Origin: Aralia elata
Taxonomy: Eukaryota > Streptophyta > Magnoliopsida > Apiales > Araliaceae
Assembly: GCA_034770075.1 (NCBI GenBank)
Contig: CM068382.1
Span: 87,599,766 to 87,663,765 of the forward strand
Length of the DNA stretch: 64,000 nt
Direction: 5' to 3'
The notes under the pieces were generated by a model, which made no database searches, was not told where the DNA came from, and was given only the letters and a program-made list of their open reading frames with translations. This document shows positions 33,844 to 44,015 of this stretch, piece after piece (positions within the stretch are counted from its first letter, which is position 1; every line of letters begins with the position of its first letter). The position numbers were made by a program, and so were the translations under genes.

Positions 33844-34353
33844 TGTCGGACATTAAGTCAACGCAAACCAAACAATAAAATAAAAAGAGATAAAACACAA
33901 GATTTAACATGGAAAACCCTTAAAGGGAAAAACTACAAGCCAAACTCAGCACAATACCAAAATAATGGGCTTACAATCCTCTCAAGTTTTACGTCCTTAA
34001 ACTTGAGGTTTCACAATACTACGACACAACTTTTTGCACCGACTAAAAGTTGCAAAACCCTCCCTCCCATGATAGTACAACTATTTTGCACAGAATATAA
34101 AAGCTACAAAAACCCTATCCCTCACACAAAACCTACTCACATCCTCTCTCAACTCTTAAGATGTTATACGACTTTTAGTTGTGCTACACTTTAACAATTA
34201 AATAGAGGACTCTATTCATAGTGTACTAATAAATCTCCTCTCCCTATTTAAAATAGAACTCCAACATATAATAAATATCCTATTAAAAATAGGATACCTT
34301 CCTTTCCATAATAACAATCCTTTTCTGAATAGGATTCGAAGAGTAACCCAACA
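33844..34353 (-). repeat. 3' LTR of the TRIM
   Basis: It starts TGTCGGACATTAAGTC and ends GAGTAACCCAACA. It pairs with 34851-35371. Confidence 0.85.
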
Positions 34354-34379
34354 ATTCCTCCTTCGACTCGAATCCTCAA

Positions 34380-34720
34380 AACTTCAACTTCATCATTGTC
34401 ATCGTTGTCTTAGTCACCACCATCATCCGCAACGTCCGTAACATCTGCACTATCCACATTATCCACATCATCCACATTATTTGCATCATCCACATCATCG
34501 GCAACATCCGCGACATCTGTGTTATCCACAACATCCACATCATCTGCATCTTCAATAGCATCATTATCTTCCTATCTGTTCTTCTTCAATATCATCATCA
34601 AATTTTCAGTATCATCATTAACTTCAACAACATCATCATCAACAACAATACCATCATTATCTTCATCTTTATCAACATCTCAATCATCTAGCAATTGCAA
34701 CGGTGATCCTCCATAAGAGC
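34380..34720 (-). repeat. Internal region of the TRIM: CATC/ATC-rich, reads as Asp-rich on the minus strand
   Basis: Degenerate CATCATCCACATCATCNGC repeats. In one minus-strand frame they read as runs of Asp, Val and Ala with few stops. In another they read as Met/Trp runs, which is a by-product. It may be a captured gene fragment or simply an expanded repeat. Confidence 0.55.
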
Positions 34721-34850
34721 AAAATCTTTTGTTCATCAACATCATGACGAACATTTTCAACTCCTTCAATATTCACTCTCTTTATTTATCACACCAATAC
34801 AATTAATTCTCCTCTACCTTGGATCCAATCAACCTAACTCTGATACCACT

Positions 34851-35371
34851 TGTTTCGGAATTAAGTCAACGTAAACCAAACAATAAAATAAAAAGAGATA
34901 AAGCAACACAAGATTTAACGCGAAAAACCCTTAAAGGGAAAAACCACAGGCCAAACTCCGAATCTCCACTATATCAAAATAATGGGCTTACAATCCTCTC
35001 AAGTTTTACGCTCTTAAACTTGAGATTCCACAATACCACAACACAACTTTTTACACAGACTAAAAGTTGCAAAACCCTCCCTCTCATGGTAGTACAACTT
35101 TTTTGCACGGAATATAAAAGCTGCAAAAACACTCTCTCACACAAACACAAAACTCATTCACACCCTCTCCCAACTCTTAGGATGTTAAATGACTTTTGAT
35201 TGTACTACACTTCAACAACTAAATAAAGGACTATTTATAGAGTACCAACAAATCTCCTCTTCCTATTTAAAATAGGACTCTTACATATAATAAATATCCT
35301 ATTAAAAATAGGACACCTTTTTTTCATAATAGCAATCCTTTTTTGAATAGGATTCGAAGAGTAACCTAACA
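34851..35371 (-). repeat. 5' LTR of the TRIM
   Basis: It starts TGTTTCGGAATTAAGTC and ends GAGTAACCTAACA. It is 521 bp against 510 bp for the other LTR. Confidence 0.85.
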
Positions 35372-35444
35372 CATCTTTTAGGTTTGAACTATTTGTCCTC
35401 ACTTTCACTTTTGCAACGAACACTTCTTTTTCTTGGGGGGGCGG

Positions 35445-35587
35445 GTTGGGAATTGATTTATATATAAAAAAACTGACTTAACAATCTAAAAACCATCGAC
35501 TTTTTAGGTTGGGGGGGGGGGGGGTTGGGAATTGATTTATATATAAAAAAACTGACTTAACAATCTAAAAACCATCGACTTTTTAGG
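35445..35587. repeat. 79-bp tandem duplication separated by a G-tract
   Basis: GTTGGGAATTGATTTATATA and the following 60 bases occur twice with a period of 79 bp. About 14 consecutive G lie at the junction. It lies in an intron of the EF-hand gene, just right of the TRIM. Confidence 0.9.
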
Positions 35588-36294
35588 TTATTTCAATGAA
35601 ACCCATGAGGAATTTTTTTTAACACCTATAACCATTCATAGTTAGTCCATTGTATTCTCAAATTAAGAGACTAGAGAACTAAATATATCAAAGTTGACAG
35701 CAGACACAAGCTATTACTATAAAATCTACCTAAATACTCATAGAAACCTAGAAGAAAAAGTCTTCATTTAGGCGTCTCTTGCCATTAATTAATAAAATTT
35801 GCACTTATTTAGCACCTCAAACTAAACTCTAAACCAAAAAAAAAAGAAAGAAAAAAAAAGTAAAAGATCAAGCAAACTCATAGTAATTTTAACAGGGTTG
35901 ATTACCTTTGAAACTCTGCAATCAAAGTCGTACATCCTGCAATATAATACCAAAGCATCAATTACTTGTACGTATACTGTCATATATGTATTTGGGAAAC
36001 AGAATATTAAACCTGATCATTTGCTGAACAACAGAGATGGTGAATTCTAAGTTTCCGACAGAAAGAGCATTCTGATCACCAATGTTTTTGAAATAATTGA
36101 AAGGAACCAAAGAAAAAATCTGAAAGTTAGAACCCTATGAAAGATGGGGGCTTTTAGAGAGGAGATGAACCTTGAGCTGGGTGGCTGTGATGCTTCCAGT
36201 TTTTTCTGAGTCAACTCGTTCGAACCACTCTTTCAGAATTGATTCGTTCTCCATTTCAGTACGTTTCTTTCTCTGTAATTCGATGTATCTACAG

Positions 36295-36933
36295 CGGAGC
36301 CGGTCCTGGGTTTTTTAAGGCCCGGGTCGAAATTTTTTGAGTGTGTCCAGTAGCGGGGGTTCGGGGGCAGCGGCCCCGAGCCAATTTTTTTTAATACTTT
36401 TGTATTTTTTTTTAATTTGACGAAAGTTCGTAGTGTGTCGAGATGAAACATTTTTTTTAATATAAAAGTTTGACAAAAGGTTTTTTCACAACATAATTTA
36501 TATCAACAATTGTAAAAGTGTTTTTAAAAAAAATAGATTAAAAAAATAATAAGATTGCCTGTGTAGTCAATATTGTGCAACATTTAAGGTCATTGTGTGA
36601 AATTAACTCTATGGTTGGTCATTTATCATATTAGGTTATTCCTTTTTCTTTTCCCTTAAAATTTAAGTATTGAAAAATATGTCAATAAAGTAGAGAAATG
36701 TTGGAGTTTTTTTTGGACTGTTAGTGAAAAAAATAGAAAGCAAAACAAAAATGCGCTGCTGCCAAGAATTGAACCCAAGTCTATTCTATTGCAAGGAATT
36801 ATTTTACTGCTGAAGCACTAAAACTTTAGACATATGTTCACACATATACATAAGCTTAAAATAAATTTTGTACCCCCTTCAACTTTGGGCCCTGGGCGGT
36901 CGCCCTGGTTGCCCTGGCCCAGGGCCGGCCCTG
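36295..36933. mobile_element. Non-autonomous hAT element (639 bp) just upstream of the EF-hand start codon
   Basis: The left end CGGAGCCGGTCCTGGG matches the reverse complement of the right end, CAGGGCCGGCCCTGGG, with three mismatches. A perfect 8-bp duplication ATCTACAG flanks it (36287-36294 and 36934-36941), typical of hAT transposases. Its left edge is about 40 bp from the ATG at 36254. No transposase ORF is seen. Confidence 0.85.
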
Positions 36934-36998
36934 ATCTACAGTAGTTCGAGAAGGAGCATACAACCCAAATCAAGTAATTGTCTATATTAATACTAATA

Positions 36999-37255
36999 CT
37001 CCCTCCGTCCCAAATTAATTGCTCAATTTTGACCATTTTAAATCAAATTGACTATTTTTAGAACTAATATTTTTATTATTTTTGCTAAAATATAGGTGAA
37101 GAGATTATAACCAAAAGAAAGTATATACAATTTATTACTAACTCCAATTTTTATAATTTTAGAAATATATTTATATATGCTTAATTATTAATTCTAAAAA
37201 TAGTCAATTTGACTTAAATTGGTCAAAATTGAACAATTAATTTGGGACGGAGTGA
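36999..37255. mobile_element. Stowaway MITE, copy 2 (257 bp)
   Basis: CTCCCTCCGTCCCAAATTAA at the left, TTAATTTGGGACGGAGTGA at the right, and TA on both flanks (36997-36998 and 37256-37257). Same family as 25362-25619. Confidence 0.92.
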
Positions 37256-37257
37256 TA

Positions 37258-38565
37258 TTAAATTATTAATATATATTAACCTTATTGTTCACTAGTCTTA
37301 GTCTATGCGGCACATTATATGTTTGTAATTAAGATATTCGAATAAAATTTGAAAAATATAAATGAGAAAATATAAGAGAGAAAATAGAGATAAAAAATGA
37401 GAGTGAGAAAAAAAAATTATTTTTATTCAAAGATATGACATCGCTTCACTAAAAAGTAGTATTTTTTTTCGTCTCCCTTTATACTAGAGTAGTACTCATG
37501 TCACAGTATTGCTTGTGCAATTGACATAAGAATATAATAGAAATTTTTATCAAATTTAGGAAATATAATTAAAATATATAAAAAAAAAATTAATTAAAAA
37601 AGACGAAAGTGTAATATTACCAAATTTTGGCAAAAAAAGAAAAAAATTGATAATTTTCTTGAAGCTCTAGCACAGGGTCTCCCTTTATATAAAGAAGATT
37701 AGTCATCTACATGCAAACATTACGTGTGTTGGAAAAAAGAGTATAATAGAAAGTGAAAAATTGTGACAGAACCTTAAGTGTGACAATTATTTTCGGTGCT
37801 CTCTCTTTATAATATAAATAGATAAACCTTAATTTTTCTCAACTATTAAATTTTATTTTTATTTTATTTATTTGCACACATGTATGTGTCAGGTAATTAA
37901 TATAAATAAAAGAAAGAAAAAAATATCTTGTCATAGTCAAATTTGAGTCGTTTGACTATAAATATTAATAAAATTATGTAATTTAAATAAATACGTATAT
38001 ATCTTATTCCACACGTTGGGTTATAAATAGAGACCGAAATATTTGATATATACACACCATGGTTGATTGGTAAACAACACAACGTTGAACAACAACAATA
38101 ACAACAACAAATCAACCCTCTGTAATATATAGTCTTCTATTTTAAATTCATTAGGCAATTTAGTGTTGTCAAAAGCTCTAAGATCACTCGCTTGGTTCGT
38201 CATGCTTGTTAGAGGTAGGCAGCAGTGTCTTTAAGTATTAGTGTTGTAATTTATCTTGTTTTAAAAAACTAGGAGTAGCAATAATCTTGTAATTTCTCTC
38301 AATTCTGTTTGATTGAAAATTTTAGTTAATTTCAAACTCTTCGGGCTTTCACAATTAAAATTAGGTTTATATTGCACCATAATTAGTCATCGTTCTAAAA
38401 AATCATTAAGTTCAAAGTATCGAACACACAAATTATCTATTTTTAGAAGATAATTTCATTGTTTCGAAATTATTTATTATCTAAATATTTGTTTAGCATT
38501 AGCATAAAACTAATAATTAATTTTTTGTACACACACATATATATATATATATTTGTATATGTATA
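37258..38565. other. Gene-free AT-rich stretch
   Basis: No gene seen. It holds a CAA-rich patch (about 38088-38109) and a TA run (about 38538-38552) just before the LTR of element D. Confidence 0.5.
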
Positions 38566-41362
38566 TGTTGAAGCATATTTGATTTGATGATGATAACTGT
38601 TGTAATTGTGTGAATGAAATTATGTGCTTAATTGTCTATGTGATTATGTGCTTATGTGTCTATGTGATCATATTGGTTTATGTGACTATTTGATTGTGTG
38701 CTTACATGACTATATATTTATGTGATAAATATGACTTGTTAAAAAATGAATGTGATACATGGGATTCATTTATATAACTAGATGCTGAAAATTGAATTGC
38801 ATATCTATTGATGAATACAACTTGCTTGATGAAATGCTAAATAAAAGATTAAAGTATATTTGTTCTTAAGCCTTGTAAAGTCCTTATGAAAAGATATACA
38901 TGTACAAAGACTTAGAATTAAAAGATCAAAGGTGTTAGGTTGATCTTATGAATAGATCGTAGAGTTACTCTGCACATTGGTAATGTAAATACTATAAGCA
39001 GAGTAATCTAAGTGTTCAGAGAATAAAATGATCAATGTATAGTTGTATAAACAAGTTTTGTAAAGTCTTTTAATGAAACATATGTACAAGGACTTAGACT
39101 AGAAAGATTAAAATGTTAGGTTGATCTTACTGAATAAATCTGATGTATTGTTATTAGGAATCCCGTATTTGTAAAAGTTAATTTTCTAGTCAAGATGGAT
39201 TGCAGAGTTAACTCATGATCGTAAAACATCAGATGGATCGCAGAGCTTCGCAAAGTAAAAGATCGTTCTGTAAATTGAACAAAGAATCGTAAAACTCACT
39301 CCATTCTGAAAAGAAAAGTCCAAGATATGAAGTTATCAAAGTTGCAAGGAGATCTCAAAGCTAAAGGAAGAATCACAATAAAGTTCGTTGAATTGTCCTC
39401 AGAAATATAAAGTGAAAAATAAGATCGCAGAGTCTTAGCCAGACAAAAGCTCACTTCATAGAATAATTGAAGAATTACAAAGACTCAACGTAGAGTGGTT
39501 CAAACAATCGTTGAAGAAACTCAAGGATCATTCAGAAAAGGACAAGACAGTTGAATCAGCACCAGAACGTAGAGCACACAACAGATCAGAATTATAGAGT
39601 AGCTGAAAATGATTAGAATGAAAAAAAGGCTGCAAAATCGTAAGGTTGACCATGGAGCTAAAATATGATAGCAAAGCTCTCTCATAAATCATGAAGATAA
39701 GTTGAAGGATGAGCAAGTAAAGGTCAATTCATAAATGTATACTCTGTCTGGTCGTAAAGGATAAGTCAGTTCGCAGAGTCACTCAGAGATCTTAGAGCAG
39801 CAACTGACATTATAAACCTTCAAAGAGACAATAAGACCGTAGAGTGGTCTCCAACATCATAAAGATGCTAAGTCTGCCCAAGCTTCGTAAAGCACTCATT
39901 TGTAGAACAGATAGTTGAGCAAAATGTAGAGCTCAACTCTACGAGTTATGTAACTCTACTAAGGCAACAAATCATAAAGCAAAATCAGGTATGACAGAAA
40001 GACTGACAATGGAACGTTGCAAGTAGAAGATCCCAAAGTGTCAAACAATATATCCTTGGTAGAATATGAAGATGTGTCTACTAGCGCCGAAAGCGACCTG
40101 TCAAAGAAGTAAATAAAGTTGTAGTTTGATGTGACAAATCCAGAGCCAGAAAGTACGCTGACACAACAACTCCAGAAAATTAACATCAAGGATATCAAAG
40201 TATTTGTGCATTAAATGTTTTAACGGACACTTTGCAATAGAAAAATTTACAAAAGACTATAAAAGAGCATCAAGATTCAAAATCAAGGGGGTTGGAGAGA
40301 TGGTGGATGAACATGAAAAATGTAGAGTGTTAAATCAAAAAGAAAAATGTAAGAACACACTCTACGATCCACCAAGAACACAAAAAGAGCAAAACAGAAG
40401 AAGATGTAGAGCAGATTAACTCTACAATAAGAGATGTGTTCTGAGCTGCTAAGTACAAGAGAAAGAAGAGCATAAATGTCATCTTGGCATCAATCATGAG
40501 AAGCTACTAAGTACCAAAAGGAAGGAGCTTTACAATCATCGTAGTAGTCCATTATGAGTAGCTATCAAGTACCAAGAAGAAGGAGCTGAATTACCATCTT
40601 AGCAGCACACTAAATGATCATAAAAAGATGTTGAGTACTAGAAGAAGTCGAGCCTCATTACAATACTCAACTACATCTTAAAGATGATTATATTCAAGCT
40701 GTTGAGTGTCTGAAGACAAAGGAGCCTTAATGCCATCTCAGCTGTACCTCCAACAACTATCAACAAATCGAACATTCTAAAACTTAGTGACTCGAAGGAA
40801 TCCTAGGGATTCAGAGGGCAAACATGTTGTTGTCTTAGTGATTAAATATCCAAGTCTGTTGGGCTTGAAGAGGGCGAGAGTGTCCTTGTCTTAGTGACTA
40901 AATATCCAAGTCTGTTGGGCTTGAAGAGAGCAAGGGTGTCTTTGTCTTAGTGACTAAATATCCAAGTCTGCTGAGCTTGAAGAGGGCAGAGTGTCCTAGT
41001 CTATATGACCAAATTCGTAGTGGATTTCTTACTTGTTGAAGTAGAAGAGTGGAGTATGAGTTGTTTTGTTTTCGAACCACTTAAAACTCTCTTGTGTCAT
41101 TTAATTTTTATCATTTACATTCTATTATATATATATATATGCTAAGTCTATTATATTTGATAAATGGGAAACTTTCACTTGGGCTAAATTCAGAACTAAG
41201 ATATTAATAAATCTTTAAGAGGAGTTTTTCAAACTAATATTTCGCTGTGCAAAATCAATCTTCGTTAAATAAACTATTTGGTAATATCCTTTAATAAGCC
41301 AAAAGTTAAGAAGACCTATTCAACCCCCTTCTAGATCTCTTTTGTGCCTCTTGGAAATAACA
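38566..41362 (+). repeat. 5' LTR of a SIRE-like copia element 'D'
   Basis: It starts TGTTGAAGCATATTTG and ends CTCTTGGAAATAACA, directly followed by the primer-binding site ATTGGTATCAGAGC. The terminal text (CCCCCTTCTAGATCTCTTTTG before the end) is of SIRE/Maximus style. It is 2797 bp and contains many GTAGAG-type motifs and a 56-bp tandem repeat. The partner LTR is not in the window, so the start rests on the TG and on style. Confidence 0.7.
40834..41001 (+). repeat. 56-bp tandem repeat, three copies, in LTR of D
   Basis: Copies start CTTAGTGACTAAATATCCAA at 40834, 40890 and 40946, with a few substitutions. A degenerate partial fourth copy follows. Confidence 0.92.
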
Positions 41363-41363
41363 A

Positions 41364-41376
41364 TTGGTATCAGAGC
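41364..41376 (+). promoter_or_regulatory. Primer-binding site of element D
   Basis: TTGGTATCAGAGC, complementary to the 3' end of initiator tRNA-Met, lies 1 bp after the LTR. Confidence 0.85.
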
Positions 41377-42190
41377 AGGTTCTCACGAACATAAAGTTCA
41401 TGCTTTGATTTGATCATATGATACTAAACAAAGCCTATTCTGAGCTTGGTAGTTGAAGTAGGCCATTTCCTGTGAATAAGCTTACAAATCAAAATTTGAA
41501 TTCGCAGGTACACATATGTGAATGCTAATGAACAATTTGATGCTACCCAGAATGCCCTTTGTCCTTCCAATCAAGTTGACTTCAATGTAAGGTGATCTTA
41601 GCAAGGTAGCTGTCGAGCAAATAATTCATGTGATCAACTGGTGTAGTAAGATGAAAGAACCTAGAGCATTCTGTTTTTGGCTCTAAAAGGTGAATTACTT
41701 AAATATATCACAGCTTGCATCTATTCCTACAAGGAGTTCGAGAAGTTCTACTGATGATGCTAAATGGCACAGAAGTCTATGTTCCTGAAGGAAGCATCAT
41801 TGTGTCGTAATAAAGATCAAATGTACTTCTCATTAGTTCAAAAAATATATAGAAGATCCGGCAAGAATCTGAGTATAAAATGTTTAAGAATCCTTTAAAA
41901 ATATATAAAATGTCAGGATCTGAATCAACCACGGGTCAAAGTATCTATTCGATGTGCTCGACAAGAAGTTTTATGGTAACTTGGTTATCCATGAGCTTGA
42001 GTCTTCATTCTAGTACAAAGATCCTATCTGAAGTCAAGAGAAATCGCAAAGGAAATGTTCTAAATATTCATGAAGTAGTGTCAGAAGTTTTGTCAAAAGC
42101 TACAACATATGATGATCAAGATGAAGATAATGGAAGCTAACAAGTATTAATACCCATCGATCTTAGTTGATGTCTTGTCAAGTGGGTGAT
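41377..42190 (+). pseudogene. Gag remnant of element D
   Basis: Broken copia-gag-like text is visible in several frames, for example LDKKFYGNLVIHELESSF at about 41960-42015. There are many stops. It is cut at 42190 by element C. Confidence 0.5.
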
Positions 42191-43942
42191 TGATAGGAGC
42201 ATAATAGTTGATTATTTTTATTCCTTTATGCTTAGTTTAGTTGTATGTTATCTATTATGAACTGAATTAAGGTGTTTATAGATCTTTGGAAAAATTAGAG
42301 TGATTTGGTGAATTATGGAGTCTAATGCTGAATTTTATGTTGTTTTGCAGAAATATTATATGATCATCATTGACACACTATAATCATGAAGAGTACTCTA
42401 CGTTCGTTCAGTGAGAGCTTTACGATTGATCTACTTATGCTCTATGATTGTGTGGGACAACTCTACGATCGCTTAGCTTACTCTACGATGGTGTTGTTTA
42501 CTCGATGATCGTCCTAAGTTCATTCTACGTTTGGCAAGTCTACTCTATGTTTTTCACTCGGTAGCTAGTTTATTCTACGACTGACGAGGTTTACTCTACG
42601 ATTCTGAGAGAAGGGTTCCACTCTATGATCAGTTACTCTACGATTGCATGACTACTCTACGGAGCGATAGTGTAGAGTTTCACTCTACGTTTCTGTACTT
42701 TACAGTTTTGATCGATTTGCAGATTTTCGATTCTGAGTAGGATTTGAGTTACTAGAATGATAGAGTTTGACTTGTATAAAGATTTGGAGATGGAATTACA
42801 CGCTTACATGGAAAGTATCTTTGATGCTGGAAGTAGAACCTGATATGGAATCTAAGTTGCAGTTTAATATGGGAACTGATACGAACTAGAGAAGGAAACT
42901 GAGGAAGACTTGGATTTGGAAACTGAATCTTGATTTGATAAGGAAGCTACTTAAAGCTGGACTTCAGAGATTGACAAGGATTTAGAATCCTACCATATCC
43001 ATATAATGAAGACTTCCGAAGTAGAGTTGGATTAGAATTTTTTTAGGGTTAATCTATAAATACCTATCACTTGTAATCAGTTGAACACAATTCAACATCC
43101 ACTATTCCTGATCTTAGATTATATTTTAGCATGCTAGCTTAGTTCTTTTATTCAATTCTGAAGGAATGTGGCACCATATTTACAGTTAATATAATAATTG
43201 AGTTACATTATTGATTCCTTCGTGCATGAAATTTATTCTGATAATCTGGTTAAATTTCTTATATATTATCCAGTTTACTAATTTTGTTTCTGCAGGATTA
43301 AATTAGTGAATTGTTAACAACTGCTAGATTAAGGTATGATATTAAGCAAACGATGTTATATCTGATCACAGGTAGTACTTAGTAATATTTGATTGTGGAC
43401 AAGCTTTTAGGTATTATTAAAATTATCAGAAGACAAGTTAAATAATCCCTGATAGTATGATTGTTGCTTAGAACAACCTAATTCTCTAATTCTTAATGCT
43501 TCTGTCATATTAAATCTAGACTGATAGCTCTAGGTTATATAACAGTTAGAGTCTAGTGGGGGCGATTGCCACATTAGATTTAAAAACTAAGGAGAATTTC
43601 GGATAATTGAGCGATTGTTAATTATCTAGGGTTGTTAATTTCATTAAAGGAAGAAATAATATTAATTTGATTATTCTATTACTATAAATTAGTGAAGCTG
43701 AACTGAAGAATTGAAGCTTTTACATATTTGATTACCTTTATTAATTTAATTATGTTTTTCTTAGTTAATTATAATTGATTCAAAATCCCCCGACTTTTAA
43801 GTACTGTTTTTATTTAGAATCATTAGAATAAATTCAAAATAATATCAATTCTCTGTGGAATCGATCCTTACTTATTACTGTGTTTATTATTTGAATTTGT
43901 AGACTGAAAGTGAGGAAAATTTTGGATTGCTTGACGACAACA
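42191..43942 (+). repeat. 5' LTR of element C
   Basis: It starts TGATAGGAGCATAATAG and ends TTGACGACAACA, 1752 bp. An array of CTCTACGAT-like motifs lies at 42390-42700. Confidence 0.85.
42390..42700 (+). repeat. Array of CTCTACGAT-like motifs in the Athila LTR
   Basis: About eleven copies of ACTCTACGATY or close variants (CTCTACGTT, CTCTATGAT, TTCTACGAC) occur every 15-40 bp. One is inverted (GTGTAGAG). Confidence 0.8.
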
Positions 43943-43953
43943 CTCCCAAATTT

Positions 43954-43971
43954 TGGCGTCGTTGTCGGGAA
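43954..43971 (+). promoter_or_regulatory. Primer-binding site of element C (tRNA-Asp type)
   Basis: TGGCGTCGTTGTCGGGAA closely resembles the TGGCGCCGTTGCCGGGGA site of Athila elements. It lies 11 bp after the LTR end. Confidence 0.8.
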
Positions 43972-44015
43972 ATTGATTATTTGTTTTGATTTATTCTGTA
44001 TTTTTTTTATAGTTT

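Larger units (their letters stand above)
33844..35371 (-). mobile_element. TRIM-type miniature LTR retrotransposon (1528 bp) in an intron
   Basis: Two LTRs (33844-34353 and 34851-35371) enclose a 497-bp internal region with no gag or pol. The target duplication CATCT flanks it (33839-33843 and 35372-35376). Next to the right LTR is a primer-binding site (minus strand TGGTATCAGAG, about 34838-34848), and next to the left LTR a purine tract (minus GAAGGAGGAA). This gives minus-strand orientation, the same as the host gene. The LTRs are visibly diverged, so it is old. Movement would need enzymes from another element. Confidence 0.88.
28944..36254 (-). pseudogene. PEF-type EF-hand calcium-binding protein gene, multi-exon, probably disrupted
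   Basis: Exons recognised by protein text and GT-AG borders, in gene order: E1 36171-36254 (MENESILKEWFERVDSEKTG...QLK); E2 36013-36071 (NALSVGNLEFTISVVQQMI); E3 35906-35936 (RMYDFD...SFK); E4 33256-33287 (EFVALNRFLLQ); E5 31346-31374 (VQEAFSDLE); E7 30791-30847 (ALLKIGFSLDYPAFYTVCE); E8 29771-29847 (SFDQKKNGRFLLDDFISL...HSAR); E9 28944-29067 (NLFNSFYTSKQGRVTLEFNQ, stop). Phases fit except at E3. There about 10 nt of the second EF-hand loop (the Asn-Gly-Thr part) are missing, which shifts the frame. A short exon expected between E5 and E7 was not found. Plant relatives are penta-EF-hand-like calcium sensors. The introns hold a TRIM and a Mutator MITE. An unusual splice pattern could still rescue it. 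Confidence 0.72.

Noticed and set aside
34376..34564. Met/Trp-rich minus-strand ORF in the TRIM
   Set aside because: It is the wrong frame of a CATC-type repeat; low complexity.
40834..41001. Regular repeats that could suggest a CRISPR array
   Set aside because: The 56-bp units are contiguous tandem repeats without unique spacers, inside a plant LTR.
41364..41376. Possible tRNA-Met fragment
   Set aside because: It matches only the 3' end of the tRNA and directly follows an LTR, so it is a primer-binding site and not a tRNA gene.
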